Under the pieces are notes generated by a model. That model was not told the origin of the DNA, did not search any database, and was given only the letters and a program-made list of their open reading frames with translations. The position numbers were made by a program, and so were the translations under genes. A DNA stretch of 64,000 bases from Armatimonadota bacterium (lineage in GTDB: Bacteria > Armatimonadota > Fimbriimonadia > Fimbriimonadales > Fimbriimonadaceae), in NCBI GenBank assembly GCA_016223145.1, contig JACRPN010000020.1, forward strand, positions 1-64,000, in the 5' to 3' direction. Positions 33,441 through 41,288 of this stretch are shown here, piece by piece (positions within the stretch are counted from its first letter, which is position 1; each line of letters opens with the position of its first letter).

Positions 33441-35180
33441 TTACAACCCCAACCTCCCCCACATCTCATCCACCCGCTTCTTGACATCCTCGCTCATCTT
33501 GATCAGCTTCGGGAAGTCGCGGGTGAATCCGTTTTCGCCGGGCCACTTGTGGGTGCAGTCGAACCCCAGCTTGCCGCCGAAGCCCTCGGCGAGCGATGCG
33601 TGGTCGAGCTGATCCACGGGACCCCGGCTGAACAGCGCGTCCCGCGCGGGGTCGGTGTTCGCCCCGAAGCGGAACAGCACCTCGTCCAGGTTCTGCACGT
33701 CGCAGTCCTCGTCGAACACGAAAACGTACTTCGTGAACGCCAGTCCGCCGAGGCCCCAGATGGCGTTCATCACCTTGAACGCGTGCCCCGGGTACTTCTT
33801 CTTGATCGAAACGAACGCCACGTTGTGGAAGCACGCCTCGACCGGCAGGTTCATGTCCACGATTTCGGGCACCGAAAGGCGGATCATCGGCAGGAAGATG
33901 CGCTCGACCGCCTTGCCCATCCAGCCGTCCTCCATCGGCGGCACGCCCACGATGGTTGCCGGATACACCGGGCTCGTGCGATGCGTGACGCACGTGACGT
34001 GCAGCACCGGGAAGTCCTCGGCCAGCGAGTAGTAGCCGGTGTGGTCGCCGAACGGCCCCTCCAGCCGTCGCTCGCTGGGGTCCACATAGCCCTCGATGAC
34101 GAACTCGGCGTCGGCGGGAACATGGATGTCGACGGTCTTGCATTTGACGAGCTGGGCGTTCTCCTTGCGAAGGAACCCGGCGAACATCATTTCGTCGATG
34201 CCCGGCGGCAGCGGCGCGATGGCCGAGAACGTGTAGGCCGGATCGCCTCCCAGCGCCACCGCGACCTCGATCTTCTTGCCCTGCGCGGCGGCGGCTTCCA
34301 TGTGGCGCATGCCGGTCTTGTGCATCTGCCAGTGCATGCCGCAGGTGTTCTTGTCGTAAAGCTGAATCCGGTACATGCCGACGTTGCGCTTGCCCGCAGC
34401 AGAAATGGTCTGAGGTCTGAGGTCTGAGGTCTGAGGGCCCGGACCTCGCACCTCGGACCTCGCACCTCGGACCTCCGGATCATAGGTGAACACCATCGGC
34501 AGCGTGATGAACGGACCGCCGTCCTCGGGCCAGCAGGTGAGGATCGGCAGCTTGGTGAGGTCGACGTCGTCGCCCTGCATGACGACCTCTTGGCAGATGC
34601 CGCTCCCGACGGTCTTGGGTGGGACGTTCTTGAGCTCGCCGAAGAGCTTGGGAAGCATCTTTAGGGCGTCGAGAGGACCTTTGGGAAGCTCGGGTTTGAG
34701 GAGGTGCTCGATCCGCTCGGCGTGTTCCTCGAAGTCCTCGGCCCCCAGCGCCAGCGACATGCGGCGGCGGGAGCCGAAAGCGTTGATGGCGACGGGAATG
34801 CGATAGGCGAGAGGCGAGAGGCGATTCGGTTCCTCCTCGCTTTCGCTTTTCGCTTCTCGCTTCTCGCCATGAATTGATGGCTGCCCCATCACCGCGCTTT
34901 TCGGGTTCGGTGTGCCCAGTCGGTGAGGGGGTCCGACGACGTTTTCGAAGAGGAGGGCGGGAGAATGGTTTTCAGGTTTTCGGGTTATCTGGTTGTCGGG
35001 TTTTGGGTCAGAGACCTGGCCACCTGACAACCTGAAAACCTGGCTACCCGCCTTCCCCTTCATCACCCGATCCGCGATCTCGGTGATCTCCAGATACGGG
35101 CTCACGGGCTCTTTGATGCGCTTGAGCTCGCCCTTCTCTTCGAGCGTCTTCAGGAACTGCTGATAGTCGCGGTACGCCAT
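33441..35180 (-). CDS. UbiD-family decarboxylase with three repeat-encoded insertions
   Basis: 579 residues; family members are usually ~450-520. UbiD enzymes use prenylated FMN (made by UbiX) for reversible decarboxylation of unsaturated or aromatic acids. Motifs: IPVAINAFGSRRRMSLALG, GMHWQMHKTG, SERRLEGPFGDHTGYYS (acidic catalytic residues) and PEIVDMNLPVEA. Three low-complexity insertions coincide with tandem-repeat DNA: ~residues 46-72 (35046-34968), ~105-126 (34867-34805) and ~236-258 (34475-34407). The last splits the conserved DPE..GKRNVGMYR. No ubiX is nearby; the substrate is unknown. A TACACT box lies ten bases before the ATG. Confidence 0.9.
   Translation of the reverse strand: MAYRDYQQFLKTLEEKGELKRIKEPVSPYLEITEIADRVMKGKAGSQVFRLSGGQVSDPKPDNQITRKPENHSPALLFENVVGPPHRLGTPNPKSAVMGQPSIHGEKREAKSESEEEPNRLSPLAYRIPVAINAFGSRRRMSLALGAEDFEEHAERIEHLLKPELPKGPLDALKMLPKLFGELKNVPPKTVGSGICQEVVMQGDDVDLTKLPILTCWPEDGGPFITLPMVFTYDPEVRGARSEVRGPGPQTSDLRPQTISAAGKRNVGMYRIQLYDKNTCGMHWQMHKTGMRHMEAAAAQGKKIEVAVALGGDPAYTFSAIAPLPPGIDEMMFAGFLRKENAQLVKCKTVDIHVPADAEFVIEGYVDPSERRLEGPFGDHTGYYSLAEDFPVLHVTCVTHRTSPVYPATIVGVPPMEDGWMGKAVERIFLPMIRLSVPEIVDMNLPVEACFHNVAFVSIKKKYPGHAFKVMNAIWGLGGLAFTKYVFVFDEDCDVQNLDEVLFRFGANTDPARDALFSRGPVDQLDHASLAEGFGGKLGFDCTHKWPGENGFTRDFPKLIKMSEDVKKRVDEMWGRLGL
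34407..34475. repeat. Inverted pair of heptamer arrays in ubiD
   Basis: Four perfect GGTCTGA units (34407-34434), a GGGCCC centre, then five units alternating GGACCTC and GCACCTC (34441-34475). The second array is close to the reverse complement of the first, so the block can fold into a hairpin. Confidence 0.92.
34805..34867. repeat. Inverted pair of heptamer arrays in ubiD
   Basis: AGGCGAG, AGGCGAG, AGGCGAT (34805-34825), a short spacer, then TCGCTTT/TCGCTTC-type heptamers to 34867, roughly complementary to the first arm. In frame. Confidence 0.85.
34968..35046. repeat. Inverted pair of octamer arrays in ubiD
   Basis: Five GGTTTTCA-like octamers (34968-35007), an 8-base-scale spacer, then four CCTGAAAA-like octamers (35015-35046), which are the reverse complement type. 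In frame. Confidence 0.9.
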
Positions 35181-35307
35181 GTGTGGGGGAGAGTGTACGC
35201 AATCTTCTGGGATTGCCTACAAAGGCCCGTCAACCCGGGATAGATTCGTCAAGATTCCACATCAAATATGCATAGGAATCGGGCGTGGCCGCATCGAACC
35301 CGAAGCC

Positions 35308-38300
35308 ATGCTTCTCTGCGCCCTGCTCGTCGCCGGAGTGCTCGCGGCTCCCGCGAACCCCCAAGTGCTCTCGATCTACGCCCGGAAAGGTTCGGCGCCT
35401 ATCGCATTTGCCGCCCGAGAAGTTGTAAGCGCCCTGGCGGCGCGAGGGAAGAAAGCCGTCGTCATCAACGACTCCAAGGCGCCCGCGTGGTGCAGCATCC
35501 GGCTTGATGATGGGCCCAATGAGGGCTTTCACATCGATCGAGTCGCGGACGAATGGCTGATTGCCGGCTCGGACGAGCGAGGCGCCATGTACGGCGGCTT
35601 GGACTTAGCAGAGCAAATCCGGCTCAACGGGCCAGACAAGGTCAAGCCCAAAGGGGGTTCCCCCTCCATGCCCCTTCGAATGATCAAGTTCAACATCCCC
35701 CTGCCGGGTGTGGGCTACGCCAGCGAGGAGTCGCTGAGGAAGAACGGCTGGTTCTATGACCTGAACTACTGGCGCAAGTATCTCGAGATGATGGCGCGGA
35801 ACCGCTACAACGCCCTATCGCTCTGGTCGGCGCACCCCTACGACCGCATGCTCCGCCTCTCCAAGTACCCCGAAGCCTGCGCCCTGACCGACGAAGAGCT
35901 CGCCAAGAACCAGAAGTTCTTCCACACGCTGTTCCAGATGGCCAAGGATCACGGCGTCGATGTGTACCTGATGACCTGGAACACCCACGTCTCGCCGGCG
36001 TTCGCGGCCGCGCACAAGGTCGCCGTCAATGGGGCGGATTCTCCTCTCGTGCGGGATTACACCAAGGAGTGCGTGCGCGAGCTGCTGACGCAGTATCCCG
36101 AGATTACGGGATTCGGCACCTGCCCTGGCGAGGCGATGGGAAATCTGAACGCGGACCAGCGCATGGCGTTTATCCGCGAGACCTATTTCGAGGGGATCAG
36201 GGAGGCTGTGGAGGGAGGAAAGGGTGTTCAGGTGCTCAGGTATTCAGGTGTTCGGGAGGGAGATCAAAGAGACCTGACTCCTGACCAACTGAGCACCTCC
36301 CACCTGGCCTCCCATCCCCTTCCTGAACACCGAACACCTGATCACCCAACACCTGAAAACCCGAACACCCCGCCCCGCCCATACCCTCCCTTCATCTTGC
36401 GCTATTGGGGCGGCACTCCCGAATCCACCGACAAGATGCTCGCCGAAGCCAAGTACCCGGGGCCCGTGTACCTCGACATCAAGTTCAACGGCGAGCACAT
36501 GTACTCGTCGACGCGGCCCCACGTGCAGAACAAAAAGTGGGAGCAGATGGCGGGCAAGCGCTACAAGCTCCTCTGGCACCTGCGCAACGACGACCTTTTC
36601 ACCTTGCGCTGGGGCGACCCGGACTTCGCGCGCGAGATGCTGGGGAATGTGGTTGGCTCACCGATCCAGGGTCGAGACGCCCCTGGGACGCATGACCGGG
36701 ACGGTCATGCCACGTCCGCCGGCTTCGTCATGGGCTCCGAGATCGAGATCCCCGGCGAGGACTACATCCACACGCCCAAGGCGGCGAAGCACAAAGACTG
36801 GAAGTACGAGTTCGAGAAGCAATGGTTCAAGTGGGCGCTTTGGGGCCGTCTCGGCTACAACCTGAAGGAACCCGAGAGCACCTGGATCAGGACCTACCAA
36901 GAGCGCTTTGGCGACGAGGCCGGGCCCAAGGTCTTCGCGGTGATGAAGTCCGCCAGCAAGATCCTGCCCACCGTGACCGCCTTTCACTGGAACTACATGA
37001 ACGGCGACTGGTATCCGGAAGGCAACGTCGGCCCCTGGAACACCAGCTATGAGGTCCCGCGCCAGAACTTCCGCGACAACAGGATCTTCCACTCGGTGGA
37101 GGAGTGGGTCTGGAACAACGCGATCGACGGGAGCTATGAGGATATTCCGACATATGTGATGCGGGGTCTCTCCGGAACTCCCTCCCTTTTGAAGGGGAGG
37201 GTCGGGGTGGGGATGTCACGGAGCCGGAGACTTGGAGCAGTAGCTGCCCCCGCGCAGTCGCTGTCAGCGAATAACAGCAGGCGCATGGCGCTCACCCACC
37301 CCCCGACCCCCTCCCTCAAGAGAGGGGGCGCCCTCAGCCCCATCGAAGTGGCAAACAAACTGGAATCTTGGGCCAGCGCCTTCGACAAACTTCGCCCCAA
37401 TAACTTCTTCGATGCCGGCCATGCGAACGACAAAGAATGGGTCTGTACGATGCAAGACCTTCGGGCGGTGTCCGAGCTTGGGCACTACTACTCAGCCAAG
37501 ATCCTTGGGGCGACGTCGTACTGCCGGTTCCTGCTGACCGGCGACGAGGCGTCCCGAACCAACGCGCTCAGGCACATCACCCGGGCGCTGGCGCACTGGA
37601 AGAAGCTCGCCGCCATCGCCGACGCGCACTACATCGAGCACGAGATCTGGCTGCAGGGGCAGTTCTCGTGGGGCAAGTACACGGCTGACGCCGAGCGGGA
37701 CGTGGAGATCGTGAAGAACGCGATGCCGATACCCTCGACGGAGACAACGTGGCTTGGGTCGGAAGGAAGGAAGCGGCTTCCCACCGTCGCGATGCGACGC
37801 TTCGACAGCTCTTCGCGAAAAGAAATCGCCCCCTGGCTCCAATATCTGAGCTCCCTGCCCGTAGCGAACGTCCTTCACTTCCCTGGTTCGCCCTCCTCCG
37901 TAATGACACTAGGCAACTACAGCACAGGGCTGCTTGCTGGAACCGACTCGACATGGCGGATTACGATACGCACGCCTGGCGTACCCAATCCAGGACGCCT
38001 ACTATTCCTTACGGTGACTGGAAAGCAGGTCCACCGCATTTCACGCGGCGACTCTGAACTCTTGACATACGAATGTCAACTGAAGAGTGGCCGGAACGAT
38101 TTGACGATCACGAGATTCCCCTACTCAAGTCCGCTGTCGTTGACTTTCGCAGCAGAACCGATGCCCTGGCGTACCCCAGTCGCCGACCTCTCCGCCAAGG
38201 ACGCTTCCAAAGTCACCGCGCCGATGGTCCTTACCAAAGGCACAGCGGTCGACACTTACCTCCACATCCCCAAAGGCTCCGGGCGGGGCCTCGACCTCGC

Positions 38301-40551
38301 CACCAACAAGCTGAAGGACAACGGGCGCGCCGAGTTCCCCGTCGAGATTAAGGACGCCGGCAAGTACGTCGTCCACGCCTACGTCAACTGGCCCGACACC
38401 GCCGGCAACTCGTTCTTCATCGAGTTCGACCAACCCTACCGCCCGACGCCGCTCCCGCCCGTGCTCGGCAACGACGACAGCTTCGGGAACTGGCACTGGG
38501 TGGTCTCGCCTGCCTTCGACCTGAAAGCCGGAAAGCACACGCTCATCCTCCGCAACAGAGAGGAGGGCGCGAAGGTCGCGCGGCTGGTCGTGGCGAAACA
38601 GGAGGGAAACGTGAACACGAACAACGATGATGGCGGCGACCTGCTCACCGCCAAGGAGCGCAACGACTTCTTTCACGCCATCTACGAGCGCATGACCGCC
38701 GTCAAGCCGCTCGATCGCTTCAAGACCAAGGCGGAATGGGAGGCTCATGCCAGGGCCCTGCGCCCCAAGATCCTGAACGCATTGGGGCTATGGCCGCTGC
38801 CAAAGAAGGTCGCGCTCGATCCGCACAACTCCAAGAAGCTCGTTAGGGACGGCTACACGGTCGAGCGGGTCTGGTACCAGGTGTTCCCGAAGGTGTATGC
38901 GAGCGCCTACCTCTACATCCCCGATGCGGCCAAACAGCCCGGCGCGAAGCTCCCCGCGATCCTGCACCCGCACGGCCACTGGCCCGAGGGCGCGGCCGAC
39001 CCCGTGGTGCAGGCGCGCTGCATCGCGATGGCCAAGATGGGCTACGTGTCGCTGTGCCCGGACTCCACGCACGTGTTCGATTTCCCCACGGGGCTGAACC
39101 CGGTCGGGCAGATGACCTGGGACAACATCCGCGGGCTGGACTACCTGGAGTCGCTGCCCTACGTGGACAGGAACAAGCTCGGTTGCACGGGCGCCTCGGG
39201 CGGAGGGCAGCAGACGATGTATCTGGGCGCGGTGGACGACCGCGTGAAGGTGCTCGTGCCGGCGGTGATGGTGTGCTACTTCAAGCGCATCCTCTTCGAG
39301 ACCGAAGACGCGCACCATTTCTGCAACCACGTGCCCGGCATCGCGGCGCTGGCCGACCAGACCGAGATGGCGGCGATGTTCGCGCCACGGCCCACCCTGT
39401 TCATCTGTGCGACCGGCGACTGGACGCTCACCGTGCCGAAGGAGGAGTTCCCCGATATGAAGCACATCTGGGACCTCACCGGCGGCGACACGAAAGTCGT
39501 TCAGTTCGACAAGCCGCACAACTTCGATCAGGACAGCCGCGAGCAGATGTACGCCTGGTTCAACAAGTACCTGAAGGGCGACGACGATTCGGCTCACGCG
39601 AAAGAGCCGAAGCTGAAGACCGAGGACCCGAACACGTTAAGGGCTCTCGGCGGTCCGCCTTCAGGAGCCTCAGGGCATGAGGGGGCTGTGGTGTATTACC
39701 GGAAGACGACCAGGTTCAAAGAGCCGGTGCTAAAGAGCGCCGTCGAGCTTGAATCCTGGCGCCAGGACGTCTTTTTCGGTGTCAGGGATCGACAACAAAG
39801 CCTCTCCTGGGTCTTTGGCCTTCACATGGGCTACCAGGGAAAATCCAGAAGAGTCGGCGAGTTTGAGATTGCGGGTCTCAAGGCTGAAAAGTGGCTCATG
39901 TGGACCCACTCGGACGACCACATTCCCTGTTGGTACTTCCCGCCAAAGGGCCGCAAGAGAAACGGGCCTGGCGTCGTCATCGCCCACCCGCAGGGAAAAC
40001 GCGCCCTTCTCGTCGAGCGGCCTTGGCTAGTCAGGAGTCTGCTGGAAAAGGGGATCGGCGTCATGGCGATTGACGTCCATTACCGAGGAGAGATCAAGCG
40101 AGACTGGCGCTGGAACAGCATGATTTGGGGATCCTCGGAAGCTGGCACGGCCGCCGAGGACATGCAAATTGTGCGCTTCGACATGACCGCCCTGCCGGAA
40201 CTCGGCCACGGCAAGGTCTACATCATCGGTTTGGGGGATCTTGGGGTCGCGGCCCTCTTTGCCAATGCGATTGACTCGTATGGAGTGGGCGCAGCCGTGG
40301 ACGACATTGGCCTCACCTACACCGCCGGACGCGAGACTCCGGACCTCCCTGGCCTTCTCCGCTATGCCGACCTGCCCCAGATCGCGGCGCTCGCCGCTCC
40401 GAGGAAGCTCTGGATCAACGGCGCTCGCGAGCCATTCTGGTTCACGCGCTCGGCCTATGGTCTGCTGAAGGCTGAGAAAAACCTCTGGATCACGACCAAA
40501 CACACCGACGAGTTCGACTACTCGCTGGCGGGGTGGGTGTTGGGGAAGTAG
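35308..40551 (+). CDS. Giant alpha-glucuronidase-like / CBM-like / esterase-like fusion protein
   Basis: 1747 residues from the ATG at 35308 (signal peptide LLCALLVAGVLAA). Residues ~15-620 resemble GH67-type alpha-glucuronidases: an N-terminal domain (AFAAREVVSALAARGKKAVV), then a barrel (NRYNALSLWSAHPYDRMLRL, GVDVYLMTWNTHVSPAF, EITGFGTCPGEAMGNL). Residues ~1000-1105 look like a carbohydrate-binding module (GKYVVHAYVNWPD, GKHTLILRNREE). Residues ~1125-1430 form an alpha/beta hydrolase like acetylxylan or glucuronoyl esterases (HPHGHWPEGAADP, nucleophile GCTGASGGGQQ at Ser ~1297, KPHNFDQDSRE). A second, degenerate hydrolase-like half follows (~1470-1747). Together this suggests exported debranching of plant-type polysaccharide. 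Repeat insertions lie at ~306-355 and ~624-675. Confidence 0.8.
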   Translation: MLLCALLVAGVLAAPANPQVLSIYARKGSAPIAFAAREVVSALAARGKKAVVINDSKAPAWCSIRLDDGPNEGFHIDRVADEWLIAGSDERGAMYGGLDLAEQIRLNGPDKVKPKGGSPSMPLRMIKFNIPLPGVGYASEESLRKNGWFYDLNYWRKYLEMMARNRYNALSLWSAHPYDRMLRLSKYPEACALTDEELAKNQKFFHTLFQMAKDHGVDVYLMTWNTHVSPAFAAAHKVAVNGADSPLVRDYTKECVRELLTQYPEITGFGTCPGEAMGNLNADQRMAFIRETYFEGIREAVEGGKGVQVLRYSGVREGDQRDLTPDQLSTSHLASHPLPEHRTPDHPTPENPNTPPRPYPPFILRYWGGTPESTDKMLAEAKYPGPVYLDIKFNGEHMYSSTRPHVQNKKWEQMAGKRYKLLWHLRNDDLFTLRWGDPDFAREMLGNVVGSPIQGRDAPGTHDRDGHATSAGFVMGSEIEIPGEDYIHTPKAAKHKDWKYEFEKQWFKWALWGRLGYNLKEPESTWIRTYQERFGDEAGPKVFAVMKSASKILPTVTAFHWNYMNGDWYPEGNVGPWNTSYEVPRQNFRDNRIFHSVEEWVWNNAIDGSYEDIPTYVMRGLSGTPSLLKGRVGVGMSRSRRLGAVAAPAQSLSANNSRRMALTHPPTPSLKRGGALSPIEVANKLESWASAFDKLRPNNFFDAGHANDKEWVCTMQDLRAVSELGHYYSAKILGATSYCRFLLTGDEASRTNALRHITRALAHWKKLAAIADAHYIEHEIWLQGQFSWGKYTADAERDVEIVKNAMPIPSTETTWLGSEGRKRLPTVAMRRFDSSSRKEIAPWLQYLSSLPVANVLHFPGSPSSVMTLGNYSTGLLAGTDSTWRITIRTPGVPNPGRLLFLTVTGKQVHRISRGDSELLTYECQLKSGRNDLTITRFPYSSPLSLTFAAEPMPWRTPVADLSAKDASKVTAPMVLTKGTAVDTYLHIPKGSGRGLDLATNKLKDNGRAEFPVEIKDAGKYVVHAYVNWPDTAGNSFFIEFDQPYRPTPLPPVLGNDDSFGNWHWVVSPAFDLKAGKHTLILRNREEGAKVARLVVAKQEGNVNTNNDDGGDLLTAKERNDFFHAIYERMTAVKPLDRFKTKAEWEAHARALRPKILNALGLWPLPKKVALDPHNSKKLVRDGYTVERVWYQVFPKVYASAYLYIPDAAKQPGAKLPAILHPHGHWPEGAADPVVQARCIAMAKMGYVSLCPDSTHVFDFPTGLNPVGQMTWDNIRGLDYLESLPYVDRNKLGCTGASGGGQQTMYLGAVDDRVKVLVPAVMVCYFKRILFETEDAHHFCNHVPGIAALADQTEMAAMFAPRPTLFICATGDWTLTVPKEEFPDMKHIWDLTGGDTKVVQFDKPHNFDQDSREQMYAWFNKYLKGDDDSAHAKEPKLKTEDPNTLRALGGPPSGASGHEGAVVYYRKTTRFKEPVLKSAVELESWRQDVFFGVRDRQQSLSWVFGLHMGYQGKSRRVGEFEIAGLKAEKWLMWTHSDDHIPCWYFPPKGRKRNGPGVVIAHPQGKRALLVERPWLVRSLLEKGIGVMAIDVHYRGEIKRDWRWNSMIWGSSEAGTAAEDMQIVRFDMTALPELGHGKVYIIGLGDLGVAALFANAIDSYGVGAAVDDIGLTYTAGRETPDLPGLLRYADLPQIAALAAPRKLWINGAREPFWFTRSAYGLLKAEKNLWITTKHTDEFDYSLAGWVLGK
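36223..36369. repeat. Inverted pair of octamer arrays inside the fusion gene
   Basis: GGTGTTCA, GGTGCTCA, GGTATTCA, GGTGTTCG (36223-36254), a spacer of looser CCTGACTC-type units, then CCTGAACA, CCGAACA, CCTGATCA, CCCAACA, CCTGAAAA, CCCGAACA (36322-36367). Second arm is reverse-complementary in type. In frame. Confidence 0.88.
37179..37332. repeat. Inverted pair of GC-rich palindromic repeats inside the fusion gene
   Basis: A 34-base block beginning CTCCCTCCCTTTTGAAGGGG (37179-37212) and a block at 37293-37332 ending CAAGAGAGGGGGCGCC are in inverted orientation around ~80 bases. Each also contains its own small palindrome. The frame stays open through all of it. Confidence 0.85.
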
Positions 40552-40554
40552 GGG

Positions 40555-40586
40555 GGAGGGACGAAAGGACAGAGGGACGTGAAGGC
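40555..40586. repeat. Octamer array after the fusion gene
   Basis: GGAGGGAC, GAAAGGAC, AGAGGGAC, GTGAAGGC: period 8, starting directly after the stop at 40551. Confidence 0.7.
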
Positions 40587-40667
40587 TTGTGGACGTTGAT
40601 CTACAGGAGGAGGTCCTTTTCCGCATCCAGAATCCTCGACATCAACCTACATATCAACCGGTTTCTT

Positions 40668-40702
40668 GATTTGAGATTTGAGATTTCAGATTTGAGATTC
40701 CG
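40668..40702. repeat. Heptamer array before the four-helix-bundle gene
   Basis: GATTTGA, GATTTGA, GATTTCA, GATTTGA, GATTCCG: period 7. The complementary type occurs at 41015-41049 inside the gene. Confidence 0.85.
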
Positions 40703-40732
40703 GGTGATGCGGCAGAGTGGAGGAGAGCACTC

Positions 40733-41256
40733 ATGACCTACAAACGCTTCGAAGACCTTCCGGTCTGGAACCAAGCAGTGGACCTGGCACTCGCCTTATT
40801 CGACTTCATCGACGCAAATGAGGCTGGCTTTCGAAAGCGTTCCTCCCTCAAGTCCCAACTCGAGCGAGCGGCCTCTCCGTGTCCAACAACATCGCCGAGG
40901 GGTTTGAGCGAGGCACGACGAACGAGCGGCTCTCCTTCCTCTACATCGCCCGTGGCTCTGCTGGGGAAGTCCGTTCCATGCTATGCCTGATGGAACGCCT
41001 GCCCTCCTTCCGGAATTTCAAATCTGACATTTCAAATCTCAAATCAATGGCGGAGGGAATATCGAGGCAGATTCGGGGATGGGCCGACAGCCTTCAGAAC
41101 TCCGAGATCAGGGGCCAACGGCACTTGAACGAGAAGAGCAGGGAAGCCGACCGGATGAGGGTTGAGCAAGCTGAAAGGGAGCGGGAGCAGGCGGACTTCA
41201 TGGAGTACGTGGCGAAGGTAGCTCGCGGCGAAAAGGTGGAACCTCCGAGTCCCTGA
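40733..41256 (+). pseudogene. Four-helix-bundle protein (23S rRNA intervening-sequence protein-like), frameshifted
   Basis: The first frame reads MTYKRFEDLPVWNQAVDLAL to SLKSQLERAA and then loses the family; from about 40879 the +2-shifted frame resumes with VSNNIAEGFERGTTNERLSF, the conserved centre of this family. Loss of one base near 40868-40878 would explain it; a sequencing error is possible. Normal members are ~120 residues of four helices with unknown cellular role. Here the second part runs on to 41256 through a heptamer array (41015-41049) and a charged helical tail (EKSREADRMRVEQAERERE), so the C-terminus is also abnormal. AGGAG lies before the ATG. Confidence 0.8.
41015..41049. 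repeat. Heptamer array inside the four-helix-bundle pseudogene
   Basis: ATTTCAA, ATCTGAC, ATTTCAA, ATCTCAA, ATCAATG: period 7 and complementary in type to the GATTTGA array at 40668, so the two form an inverted pair ~340 bases apart. Confidence 0.8.
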
Positions 41257-41288
41257 ACGAGGCAGGTTTGGCTTCGTGTTGCCTCGAA

